Of a stretch of 64,000 nt of DNA, positions 43,008-50,994 are shown in pieces. The stretch lies in assembly GCA_044341025.1 (NCBI GenBank), contig JBIISM010000001.1, positions 1-64,000 on the forward strand. Direction: 5' to 3'. Position numbers and translations under genes: made by a program. This DNA comes from JABMMZ01 sp044341025 (GTDB lineage Bacteria; Bacteroidota; Bacteroidia; NS11-12g; UBA955). The notes beneath the pieces were generated by a model. It was given only the letters and a program-made list of their open reading frames with translations, was not told where the DNA came from and ran no database searches. The first letter of the stretch is position 1; every line of letters begins with the position of its first letter.

Positions 43008-43307
43008 TTATTCATTCAATCTGATTTTCAAATCCATACTTTCATGTAGAATTCTGATAATTTCAACTTCGTATTTATCTATACTTTGATAGAATATTAT
43101 ATGTCTTCCTGAATGTAAACCGAGTAAATCTTCATTAATTTCATCGTATTGTCTAACAATTTTAGGGTTGTTCCCTATTTCTAAACAAGAAAGTTTTAGC
43201 ATTTCATAATATTTGTCTGCCTGCGTTTCAGACCATTTTTCAAAAGTGTATTCCCAAATATTATTCAAGTCGTTAATGGCTTCTTGTCTTAAGATAACAT
43301 TAGCCAT
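43008..43307 (-). CDS. ParE/RelE-family toxin
   Basis: A 99-residue small toxin-like protein: MANVILRQEAINDLNNIWEYTFEKW, then LLGLHSGRHIIFYQ and VEIIRILHESMDL. Both the N-terminal A-x-x-DL-x-I-WEYT motif and the GRHIIFY segment are typical of ParE toxins, which inhibit gyrase; RelE-type mRNA cleavage is the alternative. It overlaps the antitoxin gene upstream by 8 nt, so the two form one operon. Its C-terminal charge pattern is ordinary. It lies at the edge of the accessory patch. Confidence 0.88.
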   Translation of the reverse strand: MANVILRQEAINDLNNIWEYTFEKWSETQADKYYEMLKLSCLEIGNNPKIVRQYDEINEDLLGLHSGRHIIFYQSIDKYEVEIIRILHESMDLKIRLNE

Positions 43308-43548
43308 TTTTTCTATTTTTCACTTTTAGCAGTTCTAAATTATCGTCAAAATTGAAACTTTCAACTCTTGGACTCTCTAGACCTTTTTGAATCGCGTTTC
43401 TCAAACTTATTGCTTTACTCTCTTCATCTTCTAAAAGTCGCAGCCCTGCACGTATAACTTCACTCACGTTTTTATAGCGCCCTCCTGATACCTGGCTGCT
43501 AACAAATTGGTCAAAATAATCCCCTAGTGATATTGATGTATTTTTCAT
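43300..43548 (-). CDS. ParD-like antitoxin
   Basis: An 82-residue antitoxin with an N-terminal ribbon-helix-helix: MKNTSISLGDYFDQFVSSQV, then GRYKNVSEVIRAGLRLLEDEE, the standard ParD pattern. The C-terminal part (RNAIQKGLESPRVESF) would wrap the toxin. It normally neutralises the toxin and represses its own promoter. The promoter lies 18-48 nt upstream, with an inverted repeat between the boxes. Confidence 0.9.
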   Translation of the reverse strand: MKNTSISLGDYFDQFVSSQVSGGRYKNVSEVIRAGLRLLEDEESKAISLRNAIQKGLESPRVESFNFDDNLELLKVKNRKNG

Positions 43549-43565
43549 AAAATATAAAGCTTTTA

Positions 43566-43596
43566 CAAAGTTACCAAAAATTGGTAAGTATACAAA
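43566..43596 (-). promoter_or_regulatory. promoter of the ParDE-type operon
   Basis: On the minus strand TTTG (43596-43593), a 19-nt spacer and TAACTTTG (43573-43566) fit the Bacteroidota consensus exactly. Confidence 0.75.
43571..43587. promoter_or_regulatory. probable antitoxin operator
   Basis: A perfect inverted repeat TTACCAA-AAA-TTGGTAA, 17 bp, located almost wholly between the -33 and -7 boxes, where a bound repressor would block polymerase. Confidence 0.65.
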
Positions 43597-43718
43597 TTTT
43601 TTGATTTTGAATTTATTAAAGTTATGCCTTCATACAAGAATACAAAGCCAATATTCCCAAAGACAATAGGATTAAACTTTAAAGTTTTTACTATTATGCG
43701 TTTTTAATTTTTTGCAGC

Positions 43719-43904
43719 TCAAGGCTTTAAGATTGAATCGCTAAGAATTTCCATCTGAAGTTCTTGTTCATAAAGCGTTCTTTTTAAAGTTCCAGCAACG
43801 CCTATGAATTCATCTTTTATTTTGTCAAAAGAGAACATTTCTAATTCTTTTTCATGTGTTTTTCATTTCTCTTCTGTCAGAAATACGACTTTAAATTTTT
43901 TCAT
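43719..43904 (-). pseudogene. relic of a HigBA-type toxin-antitoxin locus
   Basis: An open frame of 62 codons with one in-frame TGA (codon 14). The first part reads MKKFKVVFLTEEK, like the start of a Gp49/HigB-type toxin. After the stop it reads KTHEKELEMFSFDKIKDEFI and goes on GVAGTLKRTLYEQELQMEIL, the leader typical of HigA-type antitoxins of Bacteroidota, which precedes their helix-turn-helix domain. The helix-turn-helix itself is absent: the frame ends in KP-stop. This fits a large internal deletion plus truncation of a toxin-antitoxin pair. No function is expected. Confidence 0.6.
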
Positions 43905-44077
43905 TCATTTCATTTTGTTTCCATACAAAGACACAAACAAAATTTAAAAAAGAAATATATTTTTTGTGTTTATGTTATAAAAATGTTCTTTTGGAATTCT
44001 GTAATAAGATTAACGCCAACTGATTAAATACAATGTAGCTGAAGCGCGATATTGCTTACACTCCATCAAAGGCTAGC

Positions 44078-44521
44078 TTAGTTCAAATTGGCATGAAAGT
44101 TATTCTGTATATATAACCTGAAAGATTCCTTATACTTTTTTGTATTTTCAGGATTGTCAAACCATTTTCTATGTAAAGAATTTTCTACCTCAATTACCAC
44201 TGACCATGTTTTCATTAGTTCAGCGTCTCCCTTGTCAAAAATAGTTTCACAAAAATTCCAACTTATAAATGCATAAATTTCGTATTTGATTTTTTCGTTT
44301 TCTGAAAATGACTTTAAATAATCATTGGTTAAAATAGAATTTCGAAACGATGGATTTTCCATTCCTGTTTTTAAAATATCTAAATAGGTAGCATCAAAAA
44401 TATCATACGAATTATTTGATTTATCCTTATACCACATAATTATATAAAGTAAAATTGCGATTCCAGCTAAAATGGTTGCTGTAGAACTAACTATTAAGTT
44501 CCAAAATTCGATTGTTGTCAT
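44078..44521 (-). CDS. hypothetical protein with one N-terminal membrane helix
   Basis: A 147-residue protein of no recognised family. Residues 8-31 are hydrophobic (LIVSSTATILAGIAILLYIIMW); the remainder is soluble, helical and acidic/aromatic (FISWNFCETIFDKGDAELMKTW). This layout resembles DUF4760-like proteins, but only loosely. Its ATG lies within the upstream GNAT gene's stop region (ATGA, 4-nt overlap), so the pair is co-translated. The base composition is more AT-rich than that of the neighbouring housekeeping genes, in keeping with a recent arrival. Confidence 0.65.
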   Translation of the reverse strand: MTTIEFWNLIVSSTATILAGIAILLYIIMWYKDKSNNSYDIFDATYLDILKTGMENPSFRNSILTNDYLKSFSENEKIKYEIYAFISWNFCETIFDKGDAELMKTWSVVIEVENSLHRKWFDNPENTKKYKESFRLYIQNNFHANLN

Positions 44522-45192
44522 AAAATGATTTTATTGTTAAATGTAATTTGATTAGGCGTATTTTTTAAGATTGAAATCAATAAATTATTGTTTTCTGTTT
44601 TTCCATACAAATCTAAATAAAGTCGCTTAATTAATGGTTCTATTTTATCAAATTCAATCATGTCTTTTTGATATTTCGGCGATATCATAAGCAACATTTC
44701 GGTTGTTTCAGTGTCATCTAAAGAGGGCAGTATATATGGGACTTCGTTTAAAACGTGGGCACCATTTTTTATATAAAAGTTAATTCTTTTTTTCCTTAGA
44801 TCTTTGTTGTTCCCGAATAGATGATTTTCAACCTCAATGACCATGTATTTATTGCAGGCATTTATCGTGTTGCTGAGGTGCTTAAACAATTCGGTGCCGA
44901 ATTGATTGTTTCTATATTCTTTAGCAACCGCCATATAGTCCAAAAGCACAAATTCCAAGTCTTTAAAGTCCCACAATAAAGCCATACACGTAACATCTTC
45001 ATTCAGAAGACCAACAAATAATCTAGATCTTGATTCTGTTATCCTTTTTTTAATTAATGCTAATGGCTGTTTTTCGTTAGAAGGGAAAGCTTCATCATAG
45101 ATATTCATTGCATTTGCAAAATGAATGTCTTTAATGTCTAATATTTCATGAAACGATGGTTTTGTGTTGTTTTTTAATTTATCAAATGTCAT
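44518..45192 (-). CDS. GNAT-like N-acetyltransferase
   Basis: A 224-residue protein. The centre matches a GNAT fold: LFVGLLNEDVTCMALLWDF, VLLDYMAVAKEYRNNQFGTELF (the acetyl-CoA loop region, though the Q/R-x-x-G-x-G/A signature is reduced to R-N-N-Q-F-G-T), and YMVIEVENH. The C-terminal 60 residues are helical and unassigned. The substrate is unknown. It is coupled by a 4-nt overlap to a membrane-anchored protein, which is unusual for a stand-alone acetyltransferase and suggests a two-component function. Confidence 0.72.
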   Translation of the reverse strand: MTFDKLKNNTKPSFHEILDIKDIHFANAMNIYDEAFPSNEKQPLALIKKRITESRSRLFVGLLNEDVTCMALLWDFKDLEFVLLDYMAVAKEYRNNQFGTELFKHLSNTINACNKYMVIEVENHLFGNNKDLRKKRINFYIKNGAHVLNEVPYILPSLDDTETTEMLLMISPKYQKDMIEFDKIEPLIKRLYLDLYGKTENNNLLISILKNTPNQITFNNKIIL

Positions 45193-45276
45193 TTGTGAAA
45201 TATTTTAAACTTTTCATAACGTTTTGTGGCCTTAAGATGCTGGGGTTGCGTTAAATCCGAAACCATTCTTAAAAAA

Positions 45277-45455
45277 CTAAGTGTCAAAAGTACAAAACTT
45301 TATATGAAGTCCAAAACCAGCAATGAACCCGTAAACAGTATCTGCCAGAGCTGCATCCATTCCTGTAACAGAGCCTGAAGACGCCCTTTTACCCAAAGTG
45401 CGTTTAATAGCATCCTAATGGGTCCAACAGGTGCGGCTATTGAAAATCCTATAAT
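45277..45455 (-). pseudogene. frameshifted LysE-family exporter fragment
   Basis: The minus strand reads IIGFSIAAPVGPI, then after a frame change RTLGKRASSGSVTGMDAALA and DTVYGFIAGFGL. This is the first transmembrane region and the following segment of LysE/RhtB-type translocators, which normally continue for about 200 residues. Here there is an in-frame stop upstream, a frameshift between P-V-G-P-I and R-T-L-G, and the reading frame ends soon after FGLH. It is a decayed remnant; neither the start nor the C-terminus remains. Confidence 0.7.
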
Positions 45456-45565
45456 TTAGCTTTTAATGATTTAGGCGATGGGGCATGGGGAGTAGGGTGA
45501 AACTTATGTTTTAAATTTCCATTCAAATAGTAGTTTGTTAAATAAATAGCATTTTTCCAAACCCA

Positions 45566-48500
45566 CTACCTCAACAACGTCACCGTTCCCTCATAGGTGT
45601 ATTCTTCGCCATCAAATGCAGCTACTTTAATCACCCATAGGTAAACATCCTGTTGCACATCTTCGCCGCGCGACTTGCCATCCCATGAGGCATGTTTGTC
45701 GCTGGTTTCCCATAGCTTCTCTCCCCAACGGTTTAAGATTTGTATGTGAAAGGATTTCTCGCCATTCACTACCGCTTTAAACACGTTGTTGTCTTTTGGT
45801 CCTGTGCCCTCAGGACTGAAGGCTGTTGGTACAAAAACCGTAACGTCCGGATCTATTTCACGCACCTGGCCTAGGCTGTCTGAACAAGTCAAACCGCCAT
45901 AAGAAATGCTTGAGGTTAATACCACACGGTATTTCATGGTATCGGCAGGGTAGTTGTGTATCGGGTTTTTAGCCGTGCTGGTATCGTCAGGATCGCTGCT
46001 GCCAAAATGCCAAATGTAGTCTATCGCGGCAGGACTAATCCATCGAGTCTTAGTTTCGTTGAAGAACCTGAATTTAGGGAAGGCCACCGTGGTGTAATAG
46101 CCAGGGTCGCTGCTAAAGCCTGCTTTCGGTTGAGGCAATATTTTAATGAAGTCTAATGAGTCTCTGGTAATCGGGCAAGTCTCGTTTGCGCCCACCCCCC
46201 ATTGGTTGTCTATTCTTAATACAACATCATACCAATTGCGGTTTGCTGTATCATAACGAATGCCAAGTGGTGCCGCGTTCAACGATTGGTTTAAGGTCTG
46301 TCCATTTCCAAAATCCCAAGTATAGGTTAAGTTGCTAGATCCTAATGGTTTTCTCACCAAGCTTTGGAAGTTAACCACTGCTGGTTCGCATTGTAAGGTT
46401 GGGTCGGCGGTAAAGTCAAACTGAGGATAAGGTTCTATGATTAAAGGCAACTCGTCTTTGGCTTGCGGACAAACGCCTAGTTTATCGGTCTTGATGGTCA
46501 AAATTACTTTGCCCGCCATATCGTTTATGCCAGTGTCTTTCAAACCGTGTTTATAGATGCTTATTAAGTTTTTAGGATCGCTAAATTGTCCATCACCATT
46601 ATGACTCCAGGTAATTGCATTGGCCCAATTTTTTGTAGCAGTCAAGTTAAAATCTATACCCTCACACTGCTGGTATGGTTTCTTATTGCCAATGACAACT
46701 TCTGGCTGCGACTGTATTAATATTTTTTGAGAGTCAGATGCCGTACAAGTGGTTAAAGGATTTGAGTATTCAAACTTAACGCTAATCGGTCCTTCGTATA
46801 ATTTGGTTTTGCTGCTAATGCTTGGGTCAAATTTTCGCATGCTCACGCCTTGGCCTGACCATGTGCCTACATTTCCAGCAGGCAATATGTTGTTTAATGT
46901 AAATGGTGCAGCGCTTGAACATACGGTATCCGGAACATTTATTTGTATGATTGGAAGTCCATTTACCAATATTTCTGTGCTGTCCGTTACCGGGCATCCG
47001 CTGGATACATCGGTTAATTTTACCAAGTACTGTCCTGCGCCATATTTAGGGTCGAAGTATTTTTTGCTCTTTACAGAATTTAAAATCTTAGGTGCAACAT
47101 TCGGATTGCTTAAGTCTCTAGAACCTGCATATTCTATGGTCTCCCAAGTGCCATAAGGGAATCTGTTGCCTGTGTTTTTATCGACAACAAAACTGTCCAA
47201 TGCCAGCAATGGGTAATTGATACATTGTTTGTTGAATTCAGTGAATTGTATTTCTGGCAAGCGTATTACAAAGACATTGGCCGTATCGCAAGTTTGGCAA
47301 CCGGTAATAGCGTCTTTAAAACAGTATTCAATAACATACTTACCCGTTTTTTCATTTTCACCTTCTTTACCCGGATCCATTTCGGTGGTAGGTGGTGTGT
47401 TGCTGCTATTGGTGCTGATAATGGCCGTTGGATCAACATTCGAACCTTGAGGCACTTCAAGAACTTTAAAGGTTTCTATGCCACCGATTTTAGAGAACGG
47501 TCTTACCACTTGTTTGTCAAGCGTTATCTGTCCCACACGCTGGCAATAGGTGCTGTCTTTCACAAACACATCAGGGTTCGGATTCAGTTTGGTCGGTTTA
47601 CAATCTTTATTGTAGCAACCTTTGTAATCTCTGAAATCGTAACAAATGGTATCGCGCAAGCCCACTTTCGGAACCTGGTAGTTTTTTATAAAATTAGGGT
47701 AGTTGTAGGTAAATACATTTACGCCCACTGGCCCACCAGTAATCCATGACGGTTTTTTGTTTTGGTAGTAGCGCACATCAAAGGTGCTTTGGGTTTTGTC
47801 GCCAGAACTTGCTTTGGCAATTTTTGATTGACTTAAATTAATGGCCCCATCTGAGTAACAACGAGGAGGTAAACCAGCAAACACGAAGGTAGGTAAAGCA
47901 TTTACTTGAACCTCAAGGGTGTCTTTGTCTTGACACATGATACCACCTTGGGTAACTTTCAAATCCAATTCATAACGCTTAGGAACCATTGTGCTTATTT
48001 TTTGAGCAAATGAGCTGTCGTTTGAAATGGTAACACCTGTATTTAAATCCCGCCATGCCATGCTTCTACTATGGCCCAATGGTCTGCGTCTGGCTTTGAA
48101 TTTCAGTGTGTCATTGATGCATATTTCTAGATTGGGTTTTGCTATTGCAACAACCGTATCGTTTACAAATAACCGCATGGTGTCGCTGGTATGACAGCCA
48201 AGTTTGTCGATAACCTTAGCAATGTAACGATCAGCTATGCTGACTAATATAGATTGGGTGCTGTCTCCATTTGGCAACCAGAAATAACGCATGGTATCAG
48301 CGTTTTGAGCAGACAATAGGGTCATTTCATACGTGCAGATGCGCTGGTCGGGGCCAATTTCTACAATAGGGTTAGGCTGGTATTTAACCAATATGGTGTC
48401 GCGGTCTACACATTTTTTTGCATCAGTTAATTTCAATACCACTTTGGTGGTGGCCGTCGGTTTAATTAATGTAAACTTACTCAATGTGTCTTTAGGGTCG

Positions 48501-50164
48501 ATGGTTCCAAATGGGGATTCCCATGAATATTTGTATGAAGGAACCCCGTTTTCGATTTTAGGTTCAAGGGTAATGTTGTCGCCAGCACAGACAAAAGTAT
48601 CTTTGCCAAAGGCAAGGTCAACCGATAAAACGGGTGGGATTATAACAGTATCCGAATAAATGGTGATACAATTAAACGGCGGGTTGTTTATTTCATGTTC
48701 TATAATGTACTTGCCCCCGCGTTTAAATTTAATGCTGTCTCTTTTTACATATCCTCTATAAACTGGAACGCCACTATTTGAACTGTCGCGAATAGTGAAT
48801 TTGTAAGTGTAATTCTTTTGGTTGTAGTTAACGGTATCTCCTGCCCAAGAGGTGAATCTAAATTTGCCACAATCTAAAACTTCATATTGGCGTTTTGATC
48901 TGGCTTTCGGATTCACTTTAATGTTGAAACCTTTGATGGTGTAAGCAGGACGAGGGCATGCATCGTCTTTGGCTGTTGCCGCAAATGAATAGGCTTGGTT
49001 GCGTGCGTCACCAATTTTTGGAGTCCAGCAGAATTGAGCTTCTTTTTCGCGCGCTGTTGGGTCTATTATGGTGAATGTGGCATCAGGAATACCATAGTTC
49101 CATGTCAAGTCAACGGTGTCTGGAACGGTTTGCTTTGGTAAATAAGGGTCGTCTTTGGCTTTTATTGTAAAGCAAATCTTCTTGCCCTCACAAACATTAT
49201 ATTTGTTGAGTCCTTCGATGTAAGGTGGATTGTTGTCCGAACAGGTTACTACTGTCACATAAATGTCACGTCGAGTATACCCAATCATGACCATTTTTTT
49301 AGTTATGGAATCTTTTCGGAATTCGCTTACACGAATGGCCACAGGACCTGATTCATCGCATTTGGTCGGAGTGAAAACCATGTCGCCAGTTTCTTTATCA
49401 AAATAGAAACCCCTGGGTGGTTTTGCATTTGGCAAGGCGCGGCAATTAACAACTCCAGGATTGGGCGGGCAATACGGCGTTAATGGAATGTCTTTGTTTA
49501 AAGGGCTGATCCAAGAAACAGGATTGAAGGTTGCGCTTAAAGGTTCATCAAGCGAATATGCCAAGGAGTCGCTGTCCAAATTGTCGAATACCCCATTGTT
49601 GAATGTAAACGGCTGGTTGCAACACATAAACGACATTGGAATGGTCGATAGGGTCGGGGTGTTGTTTCCTTTGGTTTTAATGAGGCAAATATTCATCATT
49701 GCCTCTCCACCGTAGGTGGTTGTTGAAGTTGTAGTCCCAACCAATCCCCAAGGTTGGGATACTCTAAATTTTATTTCACAACAGTTGTTGTTTAGGAAGG
49801 TATTGTATGGGCTTTTTGCAAAATCGATGGTGTCTTCAAACGTGTGTTCTTCTATGCCATAACGGGTTCCACTGTATCCGCCATTGGTGCAAGGCGGTTG
49901 GCCATTGCTGCATACCGGTGTTATGTCTCTAATTTTTGTCCTAGGCGGAACTATGCTTAAGCTTGCTTTGTCGCAAGACATGGTGAACTTTGGCATAATG
50001 CCAAGTTTGCAAACGCATTGGTGGTATAAAACAAATTTCACATGGTATTTATAGCCTCCCAAATGTCTGAAAATAATGTCCGACCCATTGATTACGTCGC
50101 AGGCATTTGCCATGCACAGACGCAAAAGCAAAATAAAAAGTATCGACGCTTTTAAATGTTTCAT
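45566..50164 (-). CDS. giant secreted cargo protein with type IX (type B) C-terminal domain
   Basis: A 1532-residue exported protein. The signal peptide ends near LRLCMANA (residue 21). The N-terminal 300 residues are rich in cysteine and proline (CVCKLGIMPKFTMSC, CCEIKFRVSQPWG). Residues 330-1430 form a series of Ig/PKD-like domains, several with cysteine pairs and W/D-x-F-G-N-G turns (YTWDFGNGQTLNQSL). The last 90 residues are the gliding-motility-associated C-terminal domain with VFVPTAFSPEGTG, IQILNRWGEKLWET and ASWDGKSRGEDVQQDVY. It should be exported through the type IX system. Its partner or ligand is unknown. Confidence 0.9.
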   Translation of the reverse strand: MKHLKASILFILLLRLCMANACDVINGSDIIFRHLGGYKYHVKFVLYHQCVCKLGIMPKFTMSCDKASLSIVPPRTKIRDITPVCSNGQPPCTNGGYSGTRYGIEEHTFEDTIDFAKSPYNTFLNNNCCEIKFRVSQPWGLVGTTTSTTTYGGEAMMNICLIKTKGNNTPTLSTIPMSFMCCNQPFTFNNGVFDNLDSDSLAYSLDEPLSATFNPVSWISPLNKDIPLTPYCPPNPGVVNCRALPNAKPPRGFYFDKETGDMVFTPTKCDESGPVAIRVSEFRKDSITKKMVMIGYTRRDIYVTVVTCSDNNPPYIEGLNKYNVCEGKKICFTIKAKDDPYLPKQTVPDTVDLTWNYGIPDATFTIIDPTAREKEAQFCWTPKIGDARNQAYSFAATAKDDACPRPAYTIKGFNIKVNPKARSKRQYEVLDCGKFRFTSWAGDTVNYNQKNYTYKFTIRDSSNSGVPVYRGYVKRDSIKFKRGGKYIIEHEINNPPFNCITIYSDTVIIPPVLSVDLAFGKDTFVCAGDNITLEPKIENGVPSYKYSWESPFGTIDPKDTLSKFTLIKPTATTKVVLKLTDAKKCVDRDTILVKYQPNPIVEIGPDQRICTYEMTLLSAQNADTMRYFWLPNGDSTQSILVSIADRYIAKVIDKLGCHTSDTMRLFVNDTVVAIAKPNLEICINDTLKFKARRRPLGHSRSMAWRDLNTGVTISNDSSFAQKISTMVPKRYELDLKVTQGGIMCQDKDTLEVQVNALPTFVFAGLPPRCYSDGAINLSQSKIAKASSGDKTQSTFDVRYYQNKKPSWITGGPVGVNVFTYNYPNFIKNYQVPKVGLRDTICYDFRDYKGCYNKDCKPTKLNPNPDVFVKDSTYCQRVGQITLDKQVVRPFSKIGGIETFKVLEVPQGSNVDPTAIISTNSSNTPPTTEMDPGKEGENEKTGKYVIEYCFKDAITGCQTCDTANVFVIRLPEIQFTEFNKQCINYPLLALDSFVVDKNTGNRFPYGTWETIEYAGSRDLSNPNVAPKILNSVKSKKYFDPKYGAGQYLVKLTDVSSGCPVTDSTEILVNGLPIIQINVPDTVCSSAAPFTLNNILPAGNVGTWSGQGVSMRKFDPSISSKTKLYEGPISVKFEYSNPLTTCTASDSQKILIQSQPEVVIGNKKPYQQCEGIDFNLTATKNWANAITWSHNGDGQFSDPKNLISIYKHGLKDTGINDMAGKVILTIKTDKLGVCPQAKDELPLIIEPYPQFDFTADPTLQCEPAVVNFQSLVRKPLGSSNLTYTWDFGNGQTLNQSLNAAPLGIRYDTANRNWYDVVLRIDNQWGVGANETCPITRDSLDFIKILPQPKAGFSSDPGYYTTVAFPKFRFFNETKTRWISPAAIDYIWHFGSSDPDDTSTAKNPIHNYPADTMKYRVVLTSSISYGGLTCSDSLGQVREIDPDVTVFVPTAFSPEGTGPKDNNVFKAVVNGEKSFHIQILNRWGEKLWETSDKHASWDGKSRGEDVQQDVYLWVIKVAAFDGEEYTYEGTVTLLR

Positions 50165-50394
50165 TTTTATTTAGACATCTAAAACCTTTAAAATGTGGTA
50201 TGCAGGTTTTAAAAATCTTGAACAATAATAGGTGTTTTTGCTTTGAGGAGCAAACTTTTTGCCTCTGGAATGTAAAGTTTTTTGCTTATTTAAGCAAAAC
50301 CGTGTTGGGTTAAATGTTATTAACAATTTGAAATTTAAATGATTGCACCTTTTTTGTTTAATAAAATGAGCGATTAAAAAAATATCCCCAAAAC

Positions 50395-50994
50395 TCAAAC
50401 ATTCCAAACCAAAACCGAGTTCTTGATCATTGTGTGTTCCAATTGGAATTTAGCGGTGTAATCCCCCTTAGAAATTTGCCCAAAAAGCATCTCATTTTCA
50501 AAACTTAAATGCAGATTTTTTATAAAGTTAAGCTCTTTAATGCCATATATTTTGTACAACACCTCTTTTGCACCCCAAGCTGTTTGTTGGTGAAGACTGC
50601 CTTCATAACCGGTTTTATCGCTATCAGATAAAAATTTCTTGGCCAATAAGTGTATGTTGTCTCTTTGGTATTCAATGTCTACTCCAAGGGCTGATCCGTT
50701 AGCACAATACAAACAAGCCACTAGATTTTTTGAATGGCTAAAAGAAACCGAGCACGCTTGGTCGGTAATATATGGTTTTCCGAATTTGTCTTTATCCAAG
50801 GCCAAGTGAAGGTCTTTGCCAGACAATACATTCAATAAATGCATGGCGGCAGCTTGCTCAACTTGCCTTTGCTCATTGCGGTTTGGAATGCGTTCGATTT
50901 TTAATTTTTCAAGAAAAAAATCAAAGGGCTCGGTTATATCCCAAACAGCGAGTTTCTTTGCAGACGTAATTTGTTTTTCAAATACAAGAGGCAT
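50395..50994 (-). CDS. 4'-phosphopantetheinyl transferase family protein
   Basis: A 199-residue cytosolic enzyme predicted to transfer phosphopantetheine from CoA to a carrier protein. The metal-binding motif GVDIEYQRD and the W-x-x-KE-x-x-Y/L-K motif (AWGAKEVLYKIYG) are present, with VSFSHSKNLVACLY before them. The start MPLVFEKQITSAKK at 50994 matches relatives. A longer start at 51102 would run deep into the divergent gene and is rejected. The start codon overlaps, on the opposite strand, that of the WD40 gene. Confidence 0.85.
   Translation of the reverse strand: MPLVFEKQITSAKKLAVWDITEPFDFFLEKLKIERIPNRNEQRQVEQAAAMHLLNVLSGKDLHLALDKDKFGKPYITDQACSVSFSHSKNLVACLYCANGSALGVDIEYQRDNIHLLAKKFLSDSDKTGYEGSLHQQTAWGAKEVLYKIYGIKELNFIKNLHLSFENEMLFGQISKGDYTAKFQLEHTMIKNSVLVWNV

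Noticed and set aside
47225..47749. 174-codon antisense frame inside the giant T9SS cargo gene
   Set aside because: Same reason: a shadow of the long minus-strand gene, without motifs or signal peptide.
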